Source: Chitinophagaceae bacterium (GTDB taxonomy: Bacteria > Bacteroidota > Bacteroidia > Chitinophagales > Chitinophagaceae). From it: a stretch of DNA of 64,000 nucleotides. Location: NCBI GenBank assembly GCA_019638625.1, contig JAHBTK010000002.1, positions 806,001 through 870,000 on the forward strand. Direction: 5' to 3'. Made by a program: the position numbers and the translations under genes. The notes under the pieces are model-generated. The model did not search any database, was not told the DNA's origin, and saw nothing but the letters and a program-made list of their open reading frames with translations. How positions within the stretch are numbered: position 1 is the first letter of the stretch; each line of letters opens with the position of its first letter. Shown here piece by piece: positions 18,938 through 27,833 of the stretch.

Positions 18938-20182
18938 ATGATAAAGTATGTACTTTTTGCATTGTTATTAATCAGCTCATCTATGCAGGCACAGGTAAAA
19001 ACAGATACATGGCTGGAGGGTTTGTTACGGGAAAAAGCTTCCCCGTTTCTGCTGGAGGTGCTGAACAACCCGGACACGTTTCATTACCAGTTAATATATA
19101 CGCAAATCAACCGGGATAAAAATAATACGCCCCGTTTCAAACATTATTACCTGCATATAGACCGCGATCAGTATTTCAACCCGGCCTCTACCGTGAAAAT
19201 GCCCCTGGCCTTCCTGGCGCTGGAAAAGCTGAACCGGCTGGGAAAACCGGACGTTGGCCCGGATACGCCCATGCTCACCGACAGCGCTTTCAGCGGGCAG
19301 ACAAGTGTGCTGACGGATTCCACTTCCGCCAACGGTCTGCCTTCTATCGGACACTATATCAAAAAAGTTTTCCTGGTAAGCGATAATGACGCCTATAACC
19401 GCTTATACGAGTTCATAGGCCAACAAACCATTAATGAACGCCTGTGGCAGATGGGCTACAAAGATTTCAGGATCACCCGGCGTTTTGTAAGGGCCACAGA
19501 AGAAGAAAACAGGCATACCAACCCCATACGGTTCGTGCAACCGGACGGGAAGCTGATCTATGAACAACCCGCTGCGTATAATACGGTTCCATTTGATTTT
19601 AGCAGAAAACAATTGGTTGGTAATGCCCACTACGACCGGGATGAAAACTATATTCCCTCACCAATGGATTTTACCACCCACAATAATGCCCCGCTGGAAG
19701 ACCTGCAACAACTCCTGCAATCCGTTTTATTTCCGGAGCAGGCGGCTCCCCGTCAGCGTTTTCAGTTGACGGAAAACGACTACCGTCTCCTGTACCAGTA
19801 TATGTCTGAGCTGCCTTCTGAAAGCCGCTTTCCCGCTTACGACACTTCCAAATTTTTCGACAGCTATACCAAATTTTTCATGCTCAGGGCGGGAAGGAGC
19901 CCTATACCGGATCATATTAGGGTATTCAATAAAACAGGCTGGAGCTACGGGTTCCTTACAGATATCGCTTATATTGTCGATTTTGAAAACGAGGTGGAAT
20001 TTATGCTGACAGGTAATATATATACCAATAAAGACGGGGTGCTCAACGACGATAAATACGAATATGAAGAAACCGGTTACCCGTTTTTCCGGGAAGTGGG
20101 AAACATTATTTATGAGTATGAGCTAAGCCGGGAGAGAAAGTTTAAACCCAACCTGTCCAGGTTTAAAATGCGATATGAGTAG
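18938..20182 (+). CDS. Secreted serine hydrolase, class A beta-lactamase-like fold
   Basis: The 414-residue protein has a signal peptide (MIKYVLFALLLISSSMQAQ). The three active-site signatures of the serine penicillin-recognising group are present: S84-T-V-K87 (SxxK nucleophile motif), S148-D-N (SDN) and K332-T-G (KTG). At about 395 mature residues it is much longer than true class A beta-lactamases (about 265), with an insert between SDN and KTG. It belongs to the periplasmic Beta-lactamase2-type serine hydrolases. A peptidoglycan or peptide substrate is as likely as a beta-lactam, so no resistance phenotype should be assumed. Confidence 0.85.
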   Translation: MIKYVLFALLLISSSMQAQVKTDTWLEGLLREKASPFLLEVLNNPDTFHYQLIYTQINRDKNNTPRFKHYYLHIDRDQYFNPASTVKMPLAFLALEKLNRLGKPDVGPDTPMLTDSAFSGQTSVLTDSTSANGLPSIGHYIKKVFLVSDNDAYNRLYEFIGQQTINERLWQMGYKDFRITRRFVRATEEENRHTNPIRFVQPDGKLIYEQPAAYNTVPFDFSRKQLVGNAHYDRDENYIPSPMDFTTHNNAPLEDLQQLLQSVLFPEQAAPRQRFQLTENDYRLLYQYMSELPSESRFPAYDTSKFFDSYTKFFMLRAGRSPIPDHIRVFNKTGWSYGFLTDIAYIVDFENEVEFMLTGNIYTNKDGVLNDDKYEYEETGYPFFREVGNIIYEYELSRERKFKPNLSRFKMRYE

Positions 20183-20479
20183 GAGTAAAATGTGGAAGTA
20201 TGGAAATGTGGAAATAGAAGAAGAATTAGGAGTCTTTCATATGTACCAATGATATATTTTCAACGAACTGATAATCAATCGTCATCTTGAGCGAAGGAAG
20301 AAATCTGATGAATGTGCGGGAGATCTCTCATTACACTTCGCTCCAGTCGAGATGACGTTAAAAGTTTATGTCATCTCCGCATTGATTTGGAGCACTAATA
20401 ACCAGTCGTGGACGCAGAATATACAGAACCCCGGTAATAACATACGCTGCTGTTGTTTCTCCGGGGAATGTAATATCGC
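20183..20479. other. Intergenic spacer with inverted-repeat element
   Basis: The spacer lies between two convergent genes. It contains no gene; its recognisable content is the 78-base inverted repeat at 20280-20357. The flanks are otherwise featureless. Confidence 0.6.
20280..20357. repeat. Dispersed inverted repeat (CGTCATCT...AGATGACG type)
   Basis: Left arm CGTCATCTTGAGCGAAG and right arm CTTCGCTCCAGTCGAGATGACG are reverse complements, allowing a small bulge, around a centre containing the palindrome AGATCT. Elements with these arm sequences recur between genes in many Bacteroidota genomes. It lies between the ends of two convergent genes and may also act as a transcript-end hairpin. Confidence 0.7.
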
Positions 20480-21538
20480 TTAATACAACAGGTTTTTCAG
20501 CTTCTCCAGGTCAGTGATCCTGATTCTTCCTTCCTTCACTTCTATCAGCTTTTCACTTTTAAAATCGCTGATGGTGCGTATCAGCGATTCGGTGGCAGTT
20601 CCGATGTAGTGCGCCATGTCTTCCCTGGAAATTTCCAATCCTGCATTTATACCTCCCTTATTGAATTTATCGTCGATCTCTACCAATGCTTTAGCCACCC
20701 TTTTACGAAGCGAACTGTATGCCAGGTTGAGCAGGCGGTTTTCTTTTTCCTTAATGTTTTGCGCGATGATCTTTATAAACTTGGACGCGATGCTGATATC
20801 CGCGTACACCATATCCATAAACTCATCCCCAGGTATCAGGAGTATCTCCGCATCTTCCAGTATTACCGCCGATTCTTCATAGTTACGCTCTTCCAGCAGG
20901 GCCATGTATCCCATAAAGTCTCCGGCGCTATACAGGTCAACAATATATTCCTTACCATCCTCGTGAATCTTGAATTCCTTCACCTTACCGCTGACAACAT
21001 AATACAGGTAACGGGGTCGCTTGCCTTCCGCATATACCGTCTGTTTTTTTAAATAGGATTCTGCCACATATTTTTCCAGGTCCAGGGTTAACATGCCGTT
21101 GCTGCGCAAATCGTTAGCCAGTTCGTTGAGGCTTCCGGCGCCGGCATATTTCTTATTCAGTACTTCATATTTGCGCAGCCTGCTTTCAATAGCGTTCATC
21201 AACTCGTGTTCCTCAAAAGGCTTTGTAAGATAGTCATCGGCGCCCATCTCCATACCCTTTCGGAAATCACCCCTTTCCGTTTTGGCTGTCAGGAAAATAA
21301 AGGGAACATCCTCCATTTCAGGATTTTTGCGTACCAGGTGGAGCACACCATAACCATCCAGTTCAGGCATCATGATATCGCATACCACCAGATCCGGTTT
21401 CTCAGACAAAATCATGGCAACACCCTTTTTCCCGTTTTCTGCGGTAAGGGTTTTGTAACCACCCAGCGATAAAAGCTCTGCTGTATTTTCTCTCAGATCA
21501 TCGTTGTCGTCAATTATCAATATCGTACGTTGCGGCAT
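20480..21538 (-). CDS. Receiver-cNMP-Crp fusion transcriptional regulator
   Basis: The 352-residue protein joins three domains: a response-regulator receiver (1-125; D10-D11, phospho-acceptor D54 in VVCDIMMPELDG, Lys of TKPFEE), a cyclic-nucleotide-binding/Crp sensor fold (about 150-265; RPRYLYYVVSGKVKEF, then AGDFMGYMALL) and a Crp/Fnr winged helix (about 275-350; ISREDMAHYIGTATESLIRTISDF). No Cys cluster for an Fe-S centre like that of Fnr is seen, so signal input is probably phosphorylation. It is divergent from ccoI and is the likely local regulator of the cbb3 oxidase locus; an FNR-type dyad lies between the two genes. No cognate kinase is encoded adjacent to it. Confidence 0.93.
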   Translation of the reverse strand: MPQRTILIIDDNDDLRENTAELLSLGGYKTLTAENGKKGVAMILSEKPDLVVCDIMMPELDGYGVLHLVRKNPEMEDVPFIFLTAKTERGDFRKGMEMGADDYLTKPFEEHELMNAIESRLRKYEVLNKKYAGAGSLNELANDLRSNGMLTLDLEKYVAESYLKKQTVYAEGKRPRYLYYVVSGKVKEFKIHEDGKEYIVDLYSAGDFMGYMALLEERNYEESAVILEDAEILLIPGDEFMDMVYADISIASKFIKIIAQNIKEKENRLLNLAYSSLRKRVAKALVEIDDKFNKGGINAGLEISREDMAHYIGTATESLIRTISDFKSEKLIEVKEGRIRITDLEKLKNLLY

Positions 21539-21594
21539 AACAAGTATTGAATATAAATCAAAAAGGCAATTTAGGGGTTAAAAATCCGTATTTG

Positions 21595-21602
21595 CAAAGA
21601 TA
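21595..21602 (-). promoter_or_regulatory. Possible -7 box for the REC-cNMP-Crp gene
   Basis: On the minus strand this reads TATCTTTG, matching the Bacteroidota primary-sigma -7 consensus TAnnTTTG, about 57 bases upstream of the start codon. A convincing TTTG -33 element was not located. The FNR-type dyad at 21616-21627 sits just upstream, where a regulator could act on this promoter too. Confidence 0.4.
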
Positions 21603-21615
21603 AGCCGATATCGCC

Positions 21616-21627
21616 TGATATTAATCA
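21616..21627. promoter_or_regulatory. FNR/CRP-type dyad between regulator and ccoI
   Basis: TGAT-ATTA-ATCA matches the inner core TGAT-N4-ATCA of the FNR consensus exactly. It lies 59 bases before the ccoI ATG and 78 bases before the start of the divergent Crp-type regulator, so it could serve autoregulation and oxidase control. Binding by that regulator is inferred. Confidence 0.5.
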
Positions 21628-21685
21628 TTTTAGTGATTGATGGTGGTCAAAAGACCGGTTTTTGCCAACTGTTACCTTAGCGATA

Positions 21686-24061
21686 ATGGATAAACCAGTT
21701 GTGGATACTACCCGGTGTAGTCATTGCGGAGAAACCTGTTTTTCGCAAACCCTTCATATCGAGGACAAATTCTTTTGTTGCCAGGGCTGTAAAATGGTGT
21801 ACGAAATTATCAACAGCAGCGGGTTATGCAATTATTATAACCTGAATGAGACACCTGGCGTTGCCCAACGGGTAGAAGTAAGGAAAGACAAATTTGCCTA
21901 CCTGGAGAACAAAAATATCCGGGATCAGATCATACAATTCAAAAACGACAGGCAGACCCGCGTGAGCTTTTTCCTGCCGCAGATCCATTGCAGTTCCTGC
22001 CTGTACCTGCTGGAAAATATTCATCGCCTGGATGCCGGTATCATATCCTGCCGGATCAACTTTCCGGCAAAGAAAGCCGAAATCGTTTTCGATCATTCCC
22101 GCACCAGTTTGCGCAATATTGCCGAAACGCTTACCAGTATCGGGTATGAGCCTTACATAAGCCTGAAAGATATCAACCGGTCAAAGCCGGCGATTAACAA
22201 AAACCTCCTGGTTCAACTGGGCGTTGCCGGCTTCTGTTTCAGTAATATTATGCTGATGAGTTTTCCGGAATACCTGGGCGTGGACGAAACCGAGGAAAGT
22301 ATTCGGGGCATATTCCGGTGGGCTAACTTTTTCCTGTCGCTGCCGGTCTTTTTTTATAGCGCCTGGCCCTTTTATGAATCTTCCTGGAAAAGCCTGAAGC
22401 ACCGTTTTTTAAATATTGATGCGCCGGTAGCGCTGGCCATTATCATTACATTTATCCGTAGTGTTTGGGAGGTTTTTTCGGGAGAAGGCGGGGGTTATTT
22501 TGATTCCATGACAGGGATCGTATTTTTTATGCTGGCGGGCAGGGTACTGCAGGACAAAACCCATAAGCAACTGTCTTTCGACAGGGATTTTACTTCCTAT
22601 TTTCCGGTAGCCGTATCTGTTATGAAAAACGGGGAAGAAAACCCCATCATGCTGCCCGAGGTAAAAGTAAACGATACCCTGTTGATACACAGCCAGGAAC
22701 TGGTGCCTGCCGACGGTATCATTGTCAAAGGCAGGGCATTGATTGATTACAGCTTTGTAACCGGGGAGTCGCTGCCAGAAGCCAAAGGGATCGGCGAACT
22801 GGTATATGCCGGAGGTAAGCAGGTGGGCGGCCCTATAGAAGTGATGGTGATCAAAGAGGTGAATAACAGCTATCTTACCAGCTTATGGAACGGGCAGGAC
22901 GACCAGGAAGAGAAAACAAGGTCTTTTGTACACAGGGTAAGCAAATACTTCACGCTGGTGGTATTTACCATAGCGTTGATTACCGGTTTGTACTGGTGGC
23001 AGCATGATGTGGCAAAAGTATGGCCTGCCGTAACAGCCATTTTTATCATTGCCTGCCCCTGTGCTTTACTGTTGTCCAATAGTTTTACCAATGGACATAT
23101 ACTGCGGATCCTCAGCAGGAATAAGCTGTTCCTTAAAAACGCCCAGGTAATAGAAGATATTACCGGTGTCAATCATATTGTTTTCGATAAAACAGGTACG
23201 CTTACCAACCCTTCGGAACAGGAGATCAGCTACGAAGGCGCTCCGTTAACGGCTATGCAGAAAAGACAGGTAGCTGCTTTGGCTTCCTGTTCCGTACACC
23301 CCCTGAGCAGGGCTATAGCCGGCTGGCTCAACATTACCGACAAGCCGGCGGTACAGGGTTTTAAGGAAATAACCGGTACAGGAATAGAGGGTTTTGTAGA
23401 AGACAACTGGATAAAGATCGGGGCCGCCACCGATGCCGGAAAAGCAGACAGTTCTGCCACGGCGTATGTCTTCTTTGAGAACCGGGTAACGGGAAAATTC
23501 ATTTTTTGCAACCGGTACCGGCATTTTGTTCCTTCCCTGCTGAAAGAACTGGGGAAACGGTTTAAAATATCAGTCATTTCAGGAGATAATGAAGCGGAAA
23601 AGGCGAATCTCGAAAAGATGCTGAGTGGCGCCACAGTGCTGTTCCACCAGAAACCGGCGGATAAACTGAAATATATTGAAAAGCTCCAAAGCAGGGGGGA
23701 TAAAGTAATGATGATCGGGGACGGACTGAATGACGCCGGCGCCCTGAAGCAGAGTAATACGGGTATTGCCGTTAGCGAGAATACCAATACGTTTACGCCG
23801 GCCAGCGATGCCATTATAGACGCAGATCAACTGCGGTGGTTACCCCGGTTTATCCGTCTTTGCCATATTAATAAGCGTATCATTATTGCCAGTTTTATTT
23901 ATTCCATTGTATATAATGTAGTGGGGTTGTATTTCGCGGTGCAGGGCACCCTGTCGCCATTGATCGCAGCCATTCTTATGCCTTCCAGTTCCATTGGTAT
24001 TGTGCTGCTTACATATGCCGCCAGCAACTGGTCTGCCCGCCGGTTAAAACTCCCTGATTAA
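21686..24061 (+). CDS. ccoI: Copper-translocating P1B-type ATPase for cbb3 oxidase assembly (CcoI/FixI)
   Basis: The 791-residue protein starts at the ATG at 21686, which puts the Cys-rich N-terminal metal-binding segment (CSHCGETCF, then FCCQGCKMVYEI) near the start; an in-frame TTG at 21662 is less likely. A heavy-metal-associated domain (IHCSSCLYLLENI) follows. The ATPase core has the membrane CPC motif (CPCALLLS, near 456), phosphorylation site DKTGTLTN (near 502) and hinge GDGLNDAGAL (near 678). In cbb3 loci this pump supplies copper for the CuB centre. It is the first gene of the cco set and divergent from its presumed regulator. Confidence 0.95.
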   Translation: MDKPVVDTTRCSHCGETCFSQTLHIEDKFFCCQGCKMVYEIINSSGLCNYYNLNETPGVAQRVEVRKDKFAYLENKNIRDQIIQFKNDRQTRVSFFLPQIHCSSCLYLLENIHRLDAGIISCRINFPAKKAEIVFDHSRTSLRNIAETLTSIGYEPYISLKDINRSKPAINKNLLVQLGVAGFCFSNIMLMSFPEYLGVDETEESIRGIFRWANFFLSLPVFFYSAWPFYESSWKSLKHRFLNIDAPVALAIIITFIRSVWEVFSGEGGGYFDSMTGIVFFMLAGRVLQDKTHKQLSFDRDFTSYFPVAVSVMKNGEENPIMLPEVKVNDTLLIHSQELVPADGIIVKGRALIDYSFVTGESLPEAKGIGELVYAGGKQVGGPIEVMVIKEVNNSYLTSLWNGQDDQEEKTRSFVHRVSKYFTLVVFTIALITGLYWWQHDVAKVWPAVTAIFIIACPCALLLSNSFTNGHILRILSRNKLFLKNAQVIEDITGVNHIVFDKTGTLTNPSEQEISYEGAPLTAMQKRQVAALASCSVHPLSRAIAGWLNITDKPAVQGFKEITGTGIEGFVEDNWIKIGAATDAGKADSSATAYVFFENRVTGKFIFCNRYRHFVPSLLKELGKRFKISVISGDNEAEKANLEKMLSGATVLFHQKPADKLKYIEKLQSRGDKVMMIGDGLNDAGALKQSNTGIAVSENTNTFTPASDAIIDADQLRWLPRFIRLCHINKRIIIASFIYSIVYNVVGLYFAVQGTLSPLIAAILMPSSSIGIVLLTYAASNWSARRLKLPD

Positions 24062-24078
24062 CATACATGGCAAAACTA

Positions 24079-24090
24079 TGACAAAAATCA
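24079..24090. promoter_or_regulatory. Second FNR/CRP-like dyad upstream of ccoS
   Basis: TGAC-AAAA-ATCA differs from the TGAT-N4-ATCA core by one base. It lies in the 101-base gap between ccoI and ccoS, 73 bases before the ccoS ATG, where a second promoter for the structural genes would be expected. Confidence 0.35.
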
Positions 24091-24162
24091 TCCCGGGCAG
24101 TGACAGTGCTTAATAATAGCCAGTAGAGCGAAAGATACTTTTACATATTAACCGGTAATGTA

Positions 24163-24312
24163 ATGAGTGTAATAATCATTCTTCTTTTGGTGAGCATATC
24201 CGTAGCAGGGTTGTTTTTAGCTGCATTTATCTGGAGTGTAAAGAGCGGCCAGTACGAAGATGACTACTCCCCTTCATCCCGGATATTATTTGAGGAAGAA
24301 AACCGGAAATAA
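24163..24312 (+). CDS. ccoS: cbb3 oxidase maturation protein CcoS
   Basis: The 49-residue protein is short and easily missed. It has one N-terminal membrane helix (MSVIIILLLVSISVAGLFLA), followed by the family signature FIWSVKSGQYEDDYSPS and an acidic tail (LFEEENRK). CcoS proteins are needed to load cofactors into cbb3 oxidase. The length is typical (about 45-60), and its place between ccoI and ccoNO matches cbb3 loci in other bacteria. Confidence 0.92.
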   Translation: MSVIIILLLVSISVAGLFLAAFIWSVKSGQYEDDYSPSSRILFEEENRK

Positions 24313-24367
24313 CCTGATCAAAAAAATATATACCCATCATCCAAACTATAACTCAGAATAAGTATTT

Positions 24368-26491
24368 ATGCAAGTAGAGAAATTTTACTACGACAACAAA
24401 ATTGTAAAGGCATTTGGATATGCAACCGTCATTTTTGCCGTGGTTGGTATGCTGGCCGGACTTTGGGCCGCTATCCAGATTTACGCGCCTTCTACGAGTC
24501 TTAACCTGGCGGCAACCACTTTTGGCCGTATGCGTCCGCTGCACACCAATGCCATCATTTTCGCTTTTGTGGGCAACTGTATTTTTACGGGTGTGTATTA
24601 TTCGCTGCAGCGCCTGTGTAAAACCCGCATGTTCAGCGACAAGCTGAGCTGGATACATTTCTGGGGCTGGCAACTCATTATCGCCGCCGCGGCTATCACC
24701 CTGCTGATGGGCTACACCACGGGAAAAGAATATGCGGAACTGGAATGGCCGATCGATATTGCTATTACCCTGGTCTGGGTGGTGTTTGGTATTAATATGT
24801 TTGGTACCATACTGAAGCGGCGTGAAAGGCACCTCTATGTAGCCATCTGGTTTTATATAGCCACCTGGGTTACCGTGGCAATGCTGCATATCGTCAATTC
24901 ATTTTCCATACCGGTCTCTCTTTTTAAAAGTTATAGCTGGTATGCTGGTGTGCAGGATGCGCTGGTACAGTGGTGGTATGGTCACAATGCGGTAGCGTTC
25001 TTCCTCACCACGCCTATTCTCGGGTTGATGTATTATTTCCTGCCCAAAGCGGCCAACCGACCGGTTTATTCTTACCGGCTTTCCATCATACACTTCTGGG
25101 CGTTGATATTTATCTATATATGGGCCGGTCCGCACCATTTATTATATACCGCGCTGCCTGACTGGGCGCAGTCCCTGGGTACCGTTTTCTCCGTTATGCT
25201 CATCTTCCCTTCCTGGGGAGGGATGCTGAACGGATTGTTTACGCTGAGAGGCGCCTGGGACAAAGTGAGGGAAGACCCTGTATTGAAATTTATGGTAGTG
25301 GCTATCACCTGCTATGGTATGGCCACATTGGAGGGACCCTTACTGAGTTTAAAAAATATCAATGCCATCGCCCACTACACAGACTGGATCGTAGCGCATG
25401 TGCATGTGGGTGGTTTGGGCTGGAATGGATTTATCGCTTTTGCGATGCTGTACTACCTGGTGCCCAAAATGTGGGGAACGAAACTGTACTCCAGGAAGCT
25501 GGCGAATAACCACTTCTGGCTGGGAACCATCGGCATCATACTCTACGCGGTACCGTTATACTGGGCCGGTTTTTCCCAGAGCCTTATGTGGAAAACCTTT
25601 ACCCCCGAAGGACAATTGAAATTCCAGTTCCTGGAAACAGTGACCAATATTATTCCGATGTATGTGTCCCGCAGCGTAGGTGGCGGATTGTATCTTATCG
25701 GGGCCATTATCATGGTATACAACCTGGTAAAAACCATCAAAGCAGGCAGTTTTATTGCCAATGAAGCGGCAGAAGCGGCTCCCCTTCAAAAGGAAGAAAA
25801 GCCCCACGGCAACCGTCACTGGCACAGTTGGATTGAAAGACGTCCGGTTACCTTGTTGGTGTTCAGTCTTATTGTAGTAGCCATAGGCGGTATCCTGGAG
25901 ATGATGCCTACCTTCCTGGTGAAATCAAATGTTCCTACTATTACCAGCGTAAAACCCTACACCCCACTGGAACTGCAGGGAAGGGATATTTATATAAGAG
26001 AAGGCTGTTATACCTGTCATTCACAAATGATACGTCCATTCCGCGATGAAGTAGCGAGATATGGAGAGTATTCAAAAGCAGGCGAGTTTGTATATGACCA
26101 TCCTTTTCAATGGGGCAGTAAAAGAACGGGCCCCGACCTGGCCCGACTGGGCGGTAAATACCCGGATAGCTGGCACTACAACCATATGGATGATCCTACC
26201 ACCATGTCGCCCGGCTCCGTTATGCCGGCCTATCCCTGGTTGCTGGACGATAACCTGGATACAACCAGTACACGTTCAAAAATAAAAGCCATGCAGAAGC
26301 TCGGGGTTCCCTACGCGGCAGGTTTTGAAGACAAAGCAAATGAGGATTTAATGCAGCAGGCCAACTCCATTGTGGAAAGCCTGAAAAAAGATAAGATCGA
26401 AACGCCTCCAACCAAAGAGATAGTAGCGCTTATAGCCTACCTGCAAAGGATTGGTAAGGACATTAAGCTGGAAGAAACCGCTTCTAATTAA
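24368..26491 (+). CDS. ccoNO: cbb3-type cytochrome c oxidase, fused subunits I and II (CcoN-CcoO)
   Basis: A 707-residue fusion. Residues 1-470 are the 12-helix catalytic subunit CcoN with the expected conserved histidine regions (RPLHTNAIIFAFVGN, WYGHNAVAFFL for the CuB/Tyr region, AGPHHLLYTALPDW, and DWIVAHVHVGGLGWNGF). After a linker and a further helix, residues from about 530 form CcoO with one haem c site (CYTCHSQ near 547) and the distal Met region (PGSVMPAYPWL). N-O fusion is common in Bacteroidota. It is the high-affinity terminal oxidase, reducing oxygen in the inner membrane at low oxygen. Confidence 0.96.
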   Translation: MQVEKFYYDNKIVKAFGYATVIFAVVGMLAGLWAAIQIYAPSTSLNLAATTFGRMRPLHTNAIIFAFVGNCIFTGVYYSLQRLCKTRMFSDKLSWIHFWGWQLIIAAAAITLLMGYTTGKEYAELEWPIDIAITLVWVVFGINMFGTILKRRERHLYVAIWFYIATWVTVAMLHIVNSFSIPVSLFKSYSWYAGVQDALVQWWYGHNAVAFFLTTPILGLMYYFLPKAANRPVYSYRLSIIHFWALIFIYIWAGPHHLLYTALPDWAQSLGTVFSVMLIFPSWGGMLNGLFTLRGAWDKVREDPVLKFMVVAITCYGMATLEGPLLSLKNINAIAHYTDWIVAHVHVGGLGWNGFIAFAMLYYLVPKMWGTKLYSRKLANNHFWLGTIGIILYAVPLYWAGFSQSLMWKTFTPEGQLKFQFLETVTNIIPMYVSRSVGGGLYLIGAIIMVYNLVKTIKAGSFIANEAAEAAPLQKEEKPHGNRHWHSWIERRPVTLLVFSLIVVAIGGILEMMPTFLVKSNVPTITSVKPYTPLELQGRDIYIREGCYTCHSQMIRPFRDEVARYGEYSKAGEFVYDHPFQWGSKRTGPDLARLGGKYPDSWHYNHMDDPTTMSPGSVMPAYPWLLDDNLDTTSTRSKIKAMQKLGVPYAAGFEDKANEDLMQQANSIVESLKKDKIETPPTKEIVALIAYLQRIGKDIKLEETASN

Positions 26492-26513
26492 CCATACCAA
26501 AAAACATATTAAC

Positions 26514-26681
26514 ATGAAGTTTATCAATTACCTGGAAAAAATAAGCGGTGTAGACATTTATGCACTGAGTTCATTCGCCATCTTTTTCCTGTTTTTCCTG
26601 GCCATGCTTACCTGGGTAATCAAGGCAGATAAGAAAAAAATAAATGAAATAAGCAGGATCCCATTAGATAACCAGGACTAA
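26514..26681 (+). CDS. ccoQ: cbb3 oxidase small subunit CcoQ-like
   Basis: The 55-residue protein starts at the ATG at 26514; the frame is open further upstream but overlaps ccoNO. It has one membrane helix (ALSSFAIFFLFFLAMLTWVI) and a short basic-acidic tail (KADKKKINEISRIP). Its size, topology and place between ccoNO and ccoP identify it as CcoQ, a small subunit thought to stabilise the oxidase. Sequence conservation in this family is low, so position carries much of the weight. Confidence 0.8.
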   Translation: MKFINYLEKISGVDIYALSSFAIFFLFFLAMLTWVIKADKKKINEISRIPLDNQD

Positions 26682-26691
26682 AATCAACCGT

Positions 26692-27801
26692 ATGTTTCTG
26701 ATAAAAAAAATACAAGCAACCGGAACTGTCCGCAAAATACTATCGCTGGTTTTGTTGGTAGCGATCAGCTCAACAACGCTGGCTGCGGAACCACCCAAAC
26801 CATCATCTCTCACTAACCCGCTGGCACTTACCCTGGTGACACTGATGGTGGTGCTGCTGATCGTAATATTTATGTTGGGTAGATTATTAACGGATATCGC
26901 CGAAGTGAAACTGCAAAAGGAGAAAGAAAAAAAGTCCGCTACCGGCGCTGCAACAGCTACTGCAATAGTACTGTTATTACTTTCCGGTAATGCGGCTACG
27001 GCCCAGGAGGCAGTCTCCTCTGCCGGAGTACAAACCATCGGGGGCTTATCCGCCTTTGTATTTTACATAATGATCGGTATCTTGTTTATGGAAATGCTGG
27101 TTATCCTGGCGTTGTTGATCAATATCCGGTTTTTGCTTAATAAGGATAAGGTGGTATTTGAAGGCGCGTATATATCCAAACCCCGGAAACTCGCCGCCTG
27201 GTGGAGCAAAATCAACAGGTTTAAACCAGCGGAGCAGGAAGCTGATATTGAGCTGGATCACGATTATGACGGTATAAAGGAACTGGATAACAGGCTCCCG
27301 CCCTGGTGGTTATGGGGGTTTTATATAAGTATACTTTTTTCAGTAGTTTATTTGTGGCGTTACCACGTTGCCTATAGCGCACCGCTGAGTAAGGAAGAGT
27401 TCGAGATATCTATAAAGAAAGCAGATGAGCAGGTACAAGCGTACCTGGCGAAACAGGGGGAGTCTGTAGATGAAAATACAGTGACAGTATTAATAGATGC
27501 TGCTGACCTGGCGCAAGGCAAACAGATTTATGAAGCGGTATGTGTTGCCTGTCACAAAGCAGATGGTGGCGGATCGGTCGGTCCTAACCTTACAGATGAC
27601 TATTGGATGCATGGCGGAGATATCAAAAGTGTTTTCAAAACCATTAAATATGGTATTAATGCCATGCCGCCATGGCAGGCGAGTTATTCCAACAAACAGT
27701 TGGCCCAGGTGGCGAGTTATGTAAAGTCGTTACATGGCACCAATCCGCCCGATGCGAAAGCGCAGGAAGGGGAATTATATAAAGAAGGACCTGAGGAATA
27801 G
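26692..27801 (+). CDS. ccoP: cbb3 oxidase cytochrome c subunit III (CcoP), single-haem form
   Basis: The 369-residue protein has an N-terminal extension with three hydrophobic segments (near 15-30, 45-70 and 85-105, then a further helix FYIMIGILFMEMLVILALLI), the CcoP signature PPWWLWGFYISILFSVVYLWRYHV, and one cytochrome c domain (CVACHKADGG near 281, Met ligand region INAMPPWQ). Classical CcoP has two haem c sites; only one CxxCH is present here. It passes electrons to CcoNO. The start is 10 bases after ccoQ. Confidence 0.93.
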   Translation: MFLIKKIQATGTVRKILSLVLLVAISSTTLAAEPPKPSSLTNPLALTLVTLMVVLLIVIFMLGRLLTDIAEVKLQKEKEKKSATGAATATAIVLLLLSGNAATAQEAVSSAGVQTIGGLSAFVFYIMIGILFMEMLVILALLINIRFLLNKDKVVFEGAYISKPRKLAAWWSKINRFKPAEQEADIELDHDYDGIKELDNRLPPWWLWGFYISILFSVVYLWRYHVAYSAPLSKEEFEISIKKADEQVQAYLAKQGESVDENTVTVLIDAADLAQGKQIYEAVCVACHKADGGGSVGPNLTDDYWMHGGDIKSVFKTIKYGINAMPPWQASYSNKQLAQVASYVKSLHGTNPPDAKAQEGELYKEGPEE

Positions 27802-27833
27802 AGAATACCGGCATATATTAACCTTAGAAAATT

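Noticed and set aside
18938..20182. Beta-lactam resistance gene
   Set aside because: SxxK, SDN and KTG motifs are present, but the protein is much longer than class A beta-lactamases and could act on peptidoglycan or peptides; no evidence for resistance.
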